Source of the DNA: Wenzhouxiangellaceae bacterium
GTDB lineage: Bacteria > Pseudomonadota > Gammaproteobacteria > Xanthomonadales > Wenzhouxiangellaceae
Direction: 5' to 3'
NCBI GenBank assembly: GCA_023258355.1
Contig: JALQZL010000011.1
Location: forward strand, 1-24,149
Length of the DNA: 24,149 nt
The position numbers and the translations under genes were made by a program. Below are positions 1 through 6,847 of this stretch, one piece after another. The notes beneath the pieces were generated by a model, which was not told where the DNA came from, ran no database searches, and worked only from the letters and a program-made list of their open reading frames with translations. Numbering within the stretch: the stretch's first letter is position 1; every line of letters begins with the position of its first letter.

Positions 1-191
1 ACCTTTGCTTGTTTTGCCATGCACGCCCCTAAATCAAAGATTTTATGCTGTGTTGCTATTTTTCATTATGTTATATCTGAGCCAATGGCCAAATAGACAA
101 ACACAGTCAGGTTTTTTATCAATAGATTCAGTAGTTTACATCATTATCAGATTGAAATCAAATGTTTTGCATATTTCCTTTGGTTATGCAA

Positions 192-287
192 CACAGTGAT
201 CCATGATCATGAGTTCTCGGGGCGACACTGTGTCTATCAGTGAGGGCAGTGACAGATACTGTGACTGATGTTGTTCACAGTGATCCA
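192..287. repeat. Pair of 12-bp direct repeats
   Basis: CACAGTGATCCA is found exactly at 192-203 and again at 276-287. A related word, GTGATCCACA, recurs at about 420-429 inside the larger repeat cluster. The region between is rich in CAGTG and CACTG words that could pair with each other. No role can be assigned from sequence alone. Confidence 0.6.
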
Positions 288-320
288 CACAGTAACAGCT
301 CCTGTGGTCAACACACTTCA

Positions 321-475
321 GCAGTGTTAGTCACAGTGGCAGTGTGTGTGACTCATATGGTTCATCAGTGTTAGGCAGTGTTAGACACGGTGGTAGGCAG
401 TGTTAGTCACAGTGGCAGTGTGATCCACATGGTTCAGTAGTGTTAGACATGATGGCAGTGTGACCTGTATGGTTC
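321..475. repeat. Cluster of short imperfect direct repeats
   Basis: AGTGTTAG occurs exactly five times, starting at 323, 367, 377, 399 and 439. ATGGTTC occurs three times, starting at 357, 429 and 469. Two blocks of about 40 bp (399-435 and 439-475) each run from AGTGTTAG to ATGGTTC, and a third, slightly longer block spans 323-363. A 26-bp stretch is identical at 321-346 and 397-422. Units differ in length and sequence and the spacers are irregular, so this is not a CRISPR array. Function is unknown; clustered protein-binding sites near the adjacent tRNA remnant are one possibility. Confidence 0.75.
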
Positions 476-657
476 TAAGCTGTTGGGAGCCGAGAAACTG
501 GGGAACACATAATGAGCACCTGAGTTGCCGCATCCAATGTATAGTTATCAAACAGGTCACAGAGTAAAAAGGAGATGCGGACTGGACTACTTTCTATACT
601 ACTGAGGGTCATCCAGTCACTAAGCTATTGTTTTTGTTATCTGGAAAACTGGGATCA

Positions 658-707
658 CTGCCCTCCGAAGGCAAAGGTCACAGGTTCGAATCCTGTCGGG
701 CGCGCCA
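658..707 (+). pseudogene. 3' fragment of tRNA-Arg(CCG), possible attachment scar
   Basis: The 50 bases match the 3' part of a gammaproteobacterial tRNA-Arg with anticodon CCG. An anticodon arm has stem 658-662 with 670-674, 7-base loop CTCCGAA and anticodon CCG at 665-667. Then come a variable loop, a perfect T-arm (ACAGG, loop TTCGAAT, CCTGT, 680-696), acceptor strand CGGGCGC (697-703), discriminator G and an encoded CCA (705-707). The outermost anticodon-stem pair is a C-A mismatch. The matching 5' acceptor strand GCGCCCG and a proper D-arm are absent upstream: the 27 bases before 658 start with a T run that cannot pair with CGGGCGC. A 3' tRNA fragment with CCA is what tRNA-targeting integrases leave at the far end of an insertion. 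A simple broken tRNA copy is the alternative. Confidence 0.7.
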
Positions 708-803
708 TCCCTGCTCTAAGTGGCACCTCCTTGAGGACACCTGATTGATCAACATTGGCACTTAAGCAACCTTACCTAGGCTTTGCTGTAGGAATTTTTG
801 AAA

Positions 804-825
804 GTGGGGCTATAAAAAGCCCCAC
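804..825 (-). terminator. Probable terminator of the minus-strand operon
   Basis: A perfect 8-bp stem (GTGGGGCT at 804-811 with AGCCCCAC at 818-825) encloses a 6-base loop. It starts 8 bases past the stop codon of the small gene at 834-1094. Read on the minus strand, the stem is followed by TTTCAAAAATT, only a weak U-tract. Position and stem strength make an intrinsic terminator for the hslR-to-small-ORF operon plausible. Confidence 0.6.
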
Positions 826-833
826 AGCAAGTA

Positions 834-1094
834 TCACTCAGCAACGGTGATCTGAGTGCTTTCCATGATGTGGCCGTTCTCTTGGATGGACTCACCCTGT
901 GCCGCCATAAAGGCATCCAAGGTGGCCTGGCTTTCGGCCTTTAACACCACCAAAATGGCTTCTTGACCCTCAATTTTTCCATGGGCAACGTCAACAATAC
1001 CAGCCGCTTCGCGTTTTGGCTGATGGCTGATAAACCCTGCCTCCCATTCACTGTAAGGCTTGCTTAAATCTGCTGTGATTGAAAATAACTTCAT
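834..1094 (-). CDS. Small hypothetical protein (86 aa)
   Basis: An 86-residue protein beginning MKLFSITADLSKPYSEWEAG. I do not recognise it with confidence. It has no signal peptide or membrane segment. The alternation of beta-like stretches (LFSITADL, EAILVVLKA, HIMESTQITV) and helices suggests a small alpha/beta fold such as the ferredoxin-like dimeric folds; some small DUF families of about 90 residues look similar, but this is only an impression. The ATG at 1094 has a GGGA about 9 bases upstream. An alternative TTG start at 1130 (98 residues) has AGGG 6 bases upstream, so the start is open. It is the last gene of the minus-strand run, 66 bases after the DUF2306-like gene and just before a terminator-like hairpin. 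Confidence 0.65.
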   Translation of the reverse strand: MKLFSITADLSKPYSEWEAGFISHQPKREAAGIVDVAHGKIEGQEAILVVLKAESQATLDAFMAAQGESIQENGHIMESTQITVAE

Positions 1095-1160
1095 TGGTTG
1101 GTTTTCCCGATCAGTGAGTTTTAACTTCAATCATCACCCTAACAGATCGATCTTTTCTGA

Positions 1161-1889
1161 TCAAAGAGTGCTAATCTTGCCACCTTTTTTGTAATGCCTT
1201 ACCCACAACATACTGGCTGGTACCCCAATGGCCGTGGGCAGTATCCATGGCAAGACAGCGAGCACCCCTGTCATTGGAAAGTTAAATAACTGATTAAAGC
1301 CAAACACAGCAAAGGCGGTGTGAAAAGCAATCCCGGCGCCTAGCATGGCGCCTAAATGCTCATAGAGCCATAGTTTCGGGTCTTCTGGTGGTCGCTTGAA
1401 GAGCTTGAGCATGTCATAACCACCCGTTAAGCCAAGTGGCGACAGTACCAATAATAGAATCATGTTGTCGGGCCTAAAATACAGTGCCCATCCGATAAGG
1501 AAAACGCTGGAGAAGATGAGTAGCCATGCCATCATGCGTCGGTAGGGCGTGGCTAATGTGCGTAAGTCACGTTTGTGTTTTAAGACAGCCATCCCATGCG
1601 AAAGCATGCTGCCAGTCGCGAGCGCCAAATAACCCAAAAAAAGCAAAAATGCCCAGTCCTCGGGGGCCTCGGTGGGGCCTTGGCCTGCACTGGTGAGTTG
1701 AACAAAGTACAGCGTCACTGCTAAGAAGGCGGTAACCACCACAACCACACCGCTATAGCGAAATATCTTTCCAAACTGGCGATGAACCAGGCCACCTTTT
1801 TGAGTCACGATGGGTACCCAAAAGGCAGCCAATCCAACAAAACCGATGGTAATGTGCATCCATCGGTTCGCTTCTAGCCAATAAGCCAT
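1161..1889 (-). CDS. DUF2306-like integral membrane protein
   Basis: A 242-residue membrane protein with about seven hydrophobic segments. The N-terminal pattern, a His in the first helix (MHITIGFVGLAAFWVPI) followed by KGGLVHRQFGKIFRYSG, resembles the DUF2306 family, whose biochemical role is not established. Conserved-looking histidines also lie in the middle (LSHGMAVLKHKRDLR) and in HLGAMLGAGIAFHTAFA. I chose the ATG at 1889 because GAGGAG lies 8 bases upstream (1898-1903) and overlaps the stop of the upstream yfcG-like gene, which suggests translational coupling. An upstream in-frame start at 1970 would only add residues overlapping yfcG. Inner-membrane location is inferred from the hydrophobicity. 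Substrate or function cannot be given. Confidence 0.8.
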   Translation of the reverse strand: MAYWLEANRWMHITIGFVGLAAFWVPIVTQKGGLVHRQFGKIFRYSGVVVVVTAFLAVTLYFVQLTSAGQGPTEAPEDWAFLLFLGYLALATGSMLSHGMAVLKHKRDLRTLATPYRRMMAWLLIFSSVFLIGWALYFRPDNMILLLVLSPLGLTGGYDMLKLFKRPPEDPKLWLYEHLGAMLGAGIAFHTAFAVFGFNQLFNFPMTGVLAVLPWILPTAIGVPASMLWVRHYKKGGKISTL

Positions 1890-1902
1890 GCCAAATACTC
1901 CT

Positions 1903-2619
1903 CTATAAGCTGGTGGGGTTCTCTGATGGTTTTGTGTCCGTTTGTCCAAACAGATTCTGACGCATCGCATCCGTCATTTGTTGAGGCATTCTGTAGTCAT
2001 CAGCATGCTTGTAGGCTCTCTGGATAGCGGGGCGTTCACCCAATGCATCAAACCAGCGCTTCAGTGCGGGAAAATCCTCGAGCCGTTGTTGTTGGGCTTC
2101 ATGCGGGACGATCCAGGGATAGCAGGCCATGTCAGCAATGCTGTAATCGCCTGCAATAAACTCATGGTCTTCCAGTTGGCGATTGAGCACGTTATAAAGC
2201 CGAGTGGTTTCTTTGACATAGCGCTCAATGGCATAAGGAATCTTCTCCGGTGCATACCGATTAAAATGATGGTTTTGTCCAAGCATGGGGCCCAAGCCAC
2301 CCATTTGCCAGTACAGCCATTGCAAAACATTAAAGCGGGCACGTACATCAGACGTTGGCAGAAAGCGTTGTGTTTTATCGGCCAAGTACTCAAGAATGGC
2401 CCCTGATTCAAAGACAGAAATAGGCTCACCGCCATCGTTGGGTGAGTGATCCACGATGGCGGGCATTTTATTGTTGGGGGAGATCGCTAAAAATGCCGAT
2501 TCAAATTGATCACCTTGACCAATGTTGATCGGTTTGATTCGATAATCCAGCTCAGCCTCTTCTAAAAAAATGGTGATCTTATGGCCATTAGGCGTTGGCC
2601 AGTAGTACACATCAATCAT
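1903..2619 (-). CDS. yfcG: Nu-class glutathione S-transferase (YfcG type)
   Basis: A 238-residue cytoplasmic protein closely resembling Escherichia coli YfcG, a glutathione-dependent disulfide-bond reductase. Visible family marks are the N-terminal thioredoxin-like domain with TPNGHKITIFLEEAELDY (Thr9 and Asn11, the positions used by YfcG to hold glutathione), SPNNKMPAIVDHSP with the cis-Pro, ESGAILEYLADKT, and the helical C-terminal domain with LQWLYWQMGGLGPMLGQNHHFNRYAPEKIPYAIERY and the capping motif DYSIADMACYPW. The ATG at 2619 is preceded by GAGGAG 5 bases upstream (2625-2630). The in-frame GTG at 2625 overlaps that site and is unlikely. It lies 24 bases downstream of the phosphatase gene on the same strand, and its stop overlaps the ribosome binding site of the next gene. 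Confidence 0.92.
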   Translation of the reverse strand: MIDVYYWPTPNGHKITIFLEEAELDYRIKPINIGQGDQFESAFLAISPNNKMPAIVDHSPNDGGEPISVFESGAILEYLADKTQRFLPTSDVRARFNVLQWLYWQMGGLGPMLGQNHHFNRYAPEKIPYAIERYVKETTRLYNVLNRQLEDHEFIAGDYSIADMACYPWIVPHEAQQQRLEDFPALKRWFDALGERPAIQRAYKHADDYRMPQQMTDAMRQNLFGQTDTKPSENPTSL

Positions 2620-2643
2620 AGGCACTCCTCAGTCTCCGCTCCC

Positions 2644-4047
2644 TTAGGGCAATGATATCAACTCCTTGCCATTCCAGCATCGATCAGCTTCGGGCCGGTT
2701 GGGGTTGGTGCAGCGATGGATCGGTGTATCCATCGGGATCAGATCATTGACCGTTGAGCCACCTGATGTGTTTTTGAGTATCTCAAAGGCGTCATAGAGC
2801 ACCCCGTCAGCAGACCAGGCTTGGAAATGAATGCGATCACTGGCAACTTCAATGGTTTGATAAAGCTGTAGTTCCTCGCCCATTCTTTGCATGTTTGGAT
2901 TATCTTCATCACCAATGACATACATCTTGGGGCCTGCGACAGACACCACATACATTGGACCAGATGTCTCAGAGCGGTTGCTGCCAGGTAATGGCGCGGA
3001 GGTGCCGCGCCCATAGGTGTGATCATGCCCTTGCAACACCAAATCAACCCCATGACGCTCGAAGACAGGTTGCCAGTGCTCTCTCAAGACAGGGTTGTCT
3101 CTGCCCGCCGATACGGAGTGGATGGGATGATGCTGGCTAACAATCACCCAGCGATGTTCACTCTTGGCCAACAAATCATCGAGCCATTGCGCTTGTTTGA
3201 TGGCATCATCTTCATCATAAATCGCACTCATCGAGTCTAGAACAACAATCAGCGTGTTTTGATAGCTTAGGTGATACACCGTTTTCTTCAATCCATCAGG
3301 ACCGTTATCGGGTGTGGTGAACTGCGGTTCAAATTGGGGGCTCAAACTTCTTTTGAGTTGGAGCAACCCACCCACAAACTCATGGTTTCCAGCGACGATA
3401 ATTGATGGAATCATGGCGTTCAGGAAAGCGCCTGCATCAAACCACTCACCCCACTCATCATCATGATTGCCGTCTCGAAGATTCACAAGGTCGCCTGCGT
3501 GAAGCATAAAAGCGGGGCGCTCATTCCTCATAAAGGCTTCACGGATCACTCTGGAGAAGTGGCTTTTGACCGAATTTTGTGCATCGCCGAAGTAGAAAAA
3601 CTTAAAAGCTTTTTCCGCATTGGCGGCTGTCTTGAACTGAAACCACTCGCTCCAAGTCTCCTCACCCATCACACGATAGGCATATAGGGTGTCTGGCTCG
3701 AGGTTTTCGAAAGTGACGGTGTGATAATGTGCGCCACCATTGTCTGCATCGACAGCCCTTGGTTCGCCGATCACCGTTTTGGCCTCAAGATGAAGCCCAG
3801 GGGTCGGTAGCGCTAGACTGATTTGTGCCAAAGACTGGCTGACGGCTTGGTTGGTGCGCCAATTGACCGTTTGGCTGGACTCAGGCGTCGGGGTCATCAT
3901 CAATATAATTCTGTCTGGCATTGGGCCTGCACTGTACGCGTCGTAGCCTTCAGGAACCAATGTGTTCTTATCGTGCGCGTGGGCCAAGACACAGACGAGT
4001 GTGGCTAAGACAATCAGCGTGAACTTCGAGAGGGAATCGTGTGACAT
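2644..4047 (-). CDS. Exported purple acid phosphatase-like metallophosphoesterase
   Basis: A 467-residue phosphoesterase with an N-terminal signal peptide (hydrophobic run to about residue 24, ending AHAHD), so it should act in the periplasm or outside. Residues about 45-140 look like the fibronectin-like N-terminal domain of purple acid phosphatases (LEPDTLYAYRVMG, SEWFQFKTA). The metallophosphoesterase core follows: FGDAQ (Asp155), LHAGDL (Asp186), AGNHEF (Asn221, His222), VSQHHPIH (His306/307) and GHDHTYGR (His341, His343). Classical purple acid phosphatases have GDxxY at the second motif; here the Tyr position is Asn189, so the metal site may differ. A short tail carries two cysteines (RCTN and RCWN). 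AGGA lies 6 bases before the ATG. The gene is 19 bases downstream of the SRAP gene. The substrate is unknown. Confidence 0.87.
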   Translation of the reverse strand: MSHDSLSKFTLIVLATLVCVLAHAHDKNTLVPEGYDAYSAGPMPDRIILMMTPTPESSQTVNWRTNQAVSQSLAQISLALPTPGLHLEAKTVIGEPRAVDADNGGAHYHTVTFENLEPDTLYAYRVMGEETWSEWFQFKTAANAEKAFKFFYFGDAQNSVKSHFSRVIREAFMRNERPAFMLHAGDLVNLRDGNHDDEWGEWFDAGAFLNAMIPSIIVAGNHEFVGGLLQLKRSLSPQFEPQFTTPDNGPDGLKKTVYHLSYQNTLIVVLDSMSAIYDEDDAIKQAQWLDDLLAKSEHRWVIVSQHHPIHSVSAGRDNPVLREHWQPVFERHGVDLVLQGHDHTYGRGTSAPLPGSNRSETSGPMYVVSVAGPKMYVIGDEDNPNMQRMGEELQLYQTIEVASDRIHFQAWSADGVLYDAFEILKNTSGGSTVNDLIPMDTPIHRCTNPNRPEADRCWNGKELISLP

Positions 4048-4066
4048 AAACTATCCTAGACTGTAA

Positions 4067-4795
4067 CTATCCTTGGGGGTTGTCGTCGAAGGTGCGAACA
4101 TCTTCATCGAACAACGGGTTATTGATTCTCATGGTGACAGGTTGTGCCTGCATTGTCTCCGACTTGGGAGGCTTGAGCAATCTCTCAGCACGCTCGGGAC
4201 AATCCCCAAGCCAAGTTGCCCAATCTGACTGATCAAGCACGACCGGTGCGCGGTGATGCCCAATGGAAGACAGTAAATCGTTGGGTTGCGTGGTCATGAT
4301 CGTGCATGACAGCCATGTATTGCCTTGAGGTGTTTGTGTGAGATCCCATAGACCTGCCATAACCATTATTGATTCATCTTTTGCACTGATCATCCAGGGT
4401 TGCTTGGGTTTGGTACGCTGATCCCACTCATAAAACCATGAGAATGGGATCAAACAGCGGCGATTTTTTCCCCAAGCATCTCGAAAGGCAGGTTTTTTGG
4501 CCACTGTTTCAGAAAATGACTCGGTGGGCTCACTTCGGCAATTCGCCGTTGAGAAGCGTGGTAGCTTGCCATGACACCAAAAAGGAATCAGTGGCCAAAT
4601 CATGCCATGCACCGACCGTTCACTTTCCTCGTTCAGTGTGACCACCGGTAAACGAGTCCATTGAGTCGCCTCCTTGCTGGATGTTGATGGGGCAATATTG
4701 AATCGATTGAGCCCACCTTCTGGCGCTATGCCTTTGATCTCAAGATGATCAAACAGTTGTTGCCACGAAAATACTTGAGCACCCCTGGCACACAT
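4067..4795 (-). CDS. SRAP-domain abasic-site processing protein (YedK/HMCES)
   Basis: A 242-residue SRAP protein. This family covalently caps abasic sites in single-stranded DNA through the amino group and thiol of Cys2, once the initiator Met is removed, protecting forks from strand breaks. Expected active-site residues are visible: MC at the start (Cys2), Asn85 in NCRSE, Glu123 in FSWFYEWD, and His180 in IGHHRAPVVL. Two local departures from the usual family text are NCRSE instead of NAR(S/A)E, and AP rather than MP after the catalytic His-x-Arg. Because Cys2 must be the second residue, the start at 4795 is well supported, although only a weak GGG ribosome site precedes it. It sits 8 bases after hslR and 19 before the phosphatase gene. 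The length matches the family. Confidence 0.93.
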   Translation of the reverse strand: MCARGAQVFSWQQLFDHLEIKGIAPEGGLNRFNIAPSTSSKEATQWTRLPVVTLNEESERSVHGMIWPLIPFWCHGKLPRFSTANCRSEPTESFSETVAKKPAFRDAWGKNRRCLIPFSWFYEWDQRTKPKQPWMISAKDESIMVMAGLWDLTQTPQGNTWLSCTIMTTQPNDLLSSIGHHRAPVVLDQSDWATWLGDCPERAERLLKPPKSETMQAQPVTMRINNPLFDEDVRTFDDNPQG

Positions 4796-4803
4796 AACCC
4801 AAT

Positions 4804-5199
4804 CTAACCTCGAGTCAAGGCACGAAGTTGACGACGTTGCTGTTTGTTCGGACGGGTTTGCGGTTTGGCATGGCTCAATCTGAGCAAGCGCTGTTCTTCT
4901 TGACGCGCCATCCTTTGCTCAACGCTGTCTTTGGTTTCTTCGTACAGTGCCTGTGCCAGTGGCGGACTGAGCCTTTTGTGTGCCAGGTCTTTCACTTCGA
5001 TCACATAGTGCCAGTCGCCTTTGGTGATCTCCAGACAGTCTGTCACTTTAACGGTACGAGCAGGTTTGGGACGGTCACCATTGATCATCACTTTCCCGCC
5101 CCTAACAGCCTGTTGGGCAAGGCTTCTTGTTTTGAAGAAGCGAGCAGCCCATAACCACTGATCAATTCTCACGTCGTCTTTTTCAGTGTTCATATTCAT
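4804..5199 (-). CDS. hslR: Heat shock protein 15, S4-domain RNA-binding protein
   Basis: A 131-residue Hsp15 homologue. Hsp15 binds 50S subunits that carry a stalled nascent chain with tRNA and helps recycle them after heat stress. The S4 domain spans about residues 10-60 (RIDQWLWAARFFKTRSLAQQAV, GGKVMINGDRPKPARTVKVTD). The basic C-terminal helix is typical (EEQRLLRLSHAKP, PNKQQRRQLRALTRG). It is the first gene of the minus-strand run and lies 55 bases from the divergent queC. In E. coli its partner is hslO (Hsp33); here an SRAP gene follows instead. Start could be 5199 or the second ATG at 5193; no clear ribosome binding site separates them. Confidence 0.93.
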   Translation of the reverse strand: MNMNTEKDDVRIDQWLWAARFFKTRSLAQQAVRGGKVMINGDRPKPARTVKVTDCLEITKGDWHYVIEVKDLAHKRLSPPLAQALYEETKDSVEQRMARQEEQRLLRLSHAKPQTRPNKQQRRQLRALTRG

Positions 5200-5254
5200 G
5201 TTTACAATGTAGGATAGTTTCGATTTTACTCACTATTGATATACAGGTGTTTTC

Positions 5255-5916
5255 ATGGGTGAACGTTGTGTGGTGTTGCTTTCAGGTGGATTGGATTCGG
5301 CGACAGTTTTGGCCGATATTTGCCAACGAGGTTATGAAGCGCACACCTTGGCTGTGGATTATGGCCAGCGGCACAAGGCTGAACTCAAGGCAGCGCAGAA
5401 CGTCAGCCAGGCACTGGGCGCTAAATCTCATCGAGTAGTGAGCATCGATTTGCGCACCATTGGTGGTTCTGCGCTCACCGACGATGCGATTGATGTCCCC
5501 ACTGAGCTGGGTGAGGGTATTCCAGTGACCTATGTTCCAGCCCGAAATACCCTCATGCTTTCGCTGGCGTTGGGACTGGCCGAAGTATTGGAGGCAAGAC
5601 GCATTGGGATCGGTGTCAATGCGGTCGATTACTCCGGGTATCCAGACTGTCGTCCAGAGTTCATCCAAGCGTTTGAAGCCATGGCACAGTTGGCCACCAA
5701 AGCTGGCGTGGAGGGACATCGGTGTGTGATTGACACGCCTTTGATCGATTTGACTAAAGCGGCCATTATTCAGCGCGGGATGAGTTTGGGTGTCGACTAT
5801 GGCCTCACCAAGCCGACGAGGCCGGCTTGGCCTGCGGTGTTTGTGATTCATGTAGGCTGAGAAAAGCTGGATTTGAATCCGCTGGGGTCACCGACCCCAC
5901 ACGCTATAGCCACTGA
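5255..5916 (+). pseudogene. queC: Frameshifted 7-cyano-7-deazaguanine synthase
   Basis: QueC makes preQ0 from 7-carboxy-7-deazaguanine, with ATP and ammonia, in queuosine biosynthesis. The N-terminal 186 or so residues are intact and Pseudomonas-like: the ATP-binding loop LLSGGLDSATV, DYGQRHKAELKAA, GIPVTYVPARNT, GVNAVDYSGYPDCRPEF, SLGVDYGLT. After GLT (about 5809) the frame runs into PTRPAWPAVFVIHVG and stops at 5860. Reading from 5815 in another frame gives DEAGLACGVCDSC, then RLRKAGFESAGVTDPTRYSH, and a stop at 5914-5916, which is the normal QueC C-terminus. Compared with the family pattern GLTxSCYxx-D/E-x-x-G, about 13 bases are missing near 5810-5815. The loss removes the SCY cysteine, the first of four zinc-site cysteines. 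The other three remain, but out of frame. The remainder shows no other damage, so the event looks recent, or it is an assembly error. Confidence 0.88.
5883..5899. other. Tight hairpin at the queC/ispA junction
   Basis: TGGGGTC (5883-5889) pairs perfectly with GACCCCA (5893-5899) over a 3-base loop. It lies in the 3' coding end of queC, 20 bases from the ispA stop on the other strand. No T-run follows on either strand, so an intrinsic terminator is possible but not supported. Confidence 0.3.
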
Positions 5917-5918
5917 AA

Positions 5919-6830
5919 TTAGTGATTTCTCTGGGTCAGTTGATCGGCTAACCAGATCAAACCATCGCAATCGCCCGACACTTCTTTTTGGACAGACGCA
6001 AGCGCGTCCATCGCTTGGTCATGGAGCTCACAAATGCGGGTTTTGGCCTCTTCTATACCAAAGAGTCCTGGCCATGTGGCCTTGGCATTTTCCTCATCAG
6101 AACCCACTGGCTTACCTATCACCTCGGCATCACCCTCAACATCCAGCAAGTCATCTCGGATCTGAAAAGCCAAGCCCAAGTGTTCACCAAATTGTCGTAA
6201 ATGGGCTTTGGTCTCGGCGCTCATGTGCTCAACAAGTGAGGTGGGCATCATCACCGAGGCACGAATTAAAGCCCCTGTCTTCAAGGAAAACATGCGCTCG
6301 AGGGTCTCTTGATTGGGGGTCTGATGCTCGAGCTGTAAGTCCCAAGCTTGCCCGCCTGCCATGCCATCTGCACCACAGGCATCCGCCATCTCAAGCAACA
6401 TCTCAAGGACAGCCGCCGGATGCGCCTGACCTAATGGGTCTTCGGCTAGGAGTTGGTAGGCCAAGGCCTGAAGAGCGTCCCCAACCAAGATCGCCGTGGC
6501 TTCATCGTAGGCCAGATGGGTGGTCGGGCGGCCACGCCTGAGATCATCGTCGTCCATCGCAGGCAAGTCATCATGGACAAGCGAGTAGCAATGGATCAAT
6601 TCAACAGCACAGGCAGGTGCATGCAGTCTTGTGGGTTCTAAGCCTAGCGCTTCTGCGCTGGCAAAAACCAATAGTGGTCTGAGACGTTTGCCGCCATTAA
6701 ACACTGAGTAGTGCATGGCTTCTTTGAGTCTGGTATCGGTGCCGGGATTGGCCACCAGTCGCTCGGTTAGCTGTTGCTCAAAAAGGTCAAGATAGCCCGG
6801 GATTCTTGAAGAGAAGGCCGACGTGTTCAT
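5919..6830 (-). CDS. ispA: Farnesyl diphosphate synthase
   Basis: A 303-residue trans-prenyltransferase that condenses isopentenyl diphosphate with DMAPP and geranyl diphosphate, feeding ubiquinone and undecaprenyl synthesis in the cytoplasm. The two aspartate-rich motifs are present: DDLPAMDDDD starting at residue 87, which is the bacterial short-chain type with a two-residue insert, and DDLLD at 226-230. GGKRLRP (46-52), GGQAWDL (159-165) and KTGALI are also family marks. Length is normal. It lies 17 bases downstream of bamD on the same strand; in many gammaproteobacteria ispA sits with xseB and dxs instead. Its stop is two bases from the intact QueC stop on the other strand. No good ribosome binding site is visible before the ATG at 6830. 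Confidence 0.95.
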   Translation of the reverse strand: MNTSAFSSRIPGYLDLFEQQLTERLVANPGTDTRLKEAMHYSVFNGGKRLRPLLVFASAEALGLEPTRLHAPACAVELIHCYSLVHDDLPAMDDDDLRRGRPTTHLAYDEATAILVGDALQALAYQLLAEDPLGQAHPAAVLEMLLEMADACGADGMAGGQAWDLQLEHQTPNQETLERMFSLKTGALIRASVMMPTSLVEHMSAETKAHLRQFGEHLGLAFQIRDDLLDVEGDAEVIGKPVGSDEENAKATWPGLFGIEEAKTRICELHDQAMDALASVQKEVSGDCDGLIWLADQLTQRNH

Positions 6831-6847
6831 GGTGTGAGAGGTGGCGA

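Larger units (their letters stand above)
1..657. other. Gene-free stretch with repeats
   Basis: I see no supportable gene here. A 64-codon open frame at 5-199 has no ribosome binding site and low-complexity AT-rich content, so I do not call it. The first 180 bases are AT-rich, unlike the rest of the window. From about 190 to 480 the sequence is full of CAGTG/CACTG words and short direct repeats, listed separately. Between 528 and 618 two possible helices lie back to back: CCGCATC (528-534) with GATGCGG (574-580), and GACTGGA (580-586) with TCCAGTC (612-618). Their loops are long, so structure is uncertain. The stretch ends at a partial tRNA. It could be the distal end of an integrated element, or simply a decayed intergenic region. 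Confidence 0.6.

Noticed and set aside
5..199. 64-codon open frame at the left edge
   Set aside because: No ribosome binding site, AT-rich low-complexity sequence and no recognisable protein features.
321..475. Repeat cluster as a CRISPR array
   Set aside because: Units are imperfect and differ in length, spacers are not of uniform size, and no cas gene is near.
631..707. Complete tRNA-Arg gene
   Set aside because: The 5' acceptor strand would be T-rich and cannot pair with CGGGCGC, and the D-arm does not form. Only the 3' part is tRNA-like.
658..707. tmRNA (ssrA) 3' end
   Set aside because: The anticodon arm with CCG and the acceptor sequence match tRNA-Arg. No tag reading frame or tmRNA 5' end was seen upstream.
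5200..5254. preQ1 riboswitch before queC
   Set aside because: The 55-base gap lacks the expected C-rich/A-rich stem-loop-tail pattern.
5873..6541. 222-codon open frame opposite ispA
   Set aside because: It lies wholly antisense to a well-conserved ispA and has no recognisable domains. Its start overlaps the true queC tail.
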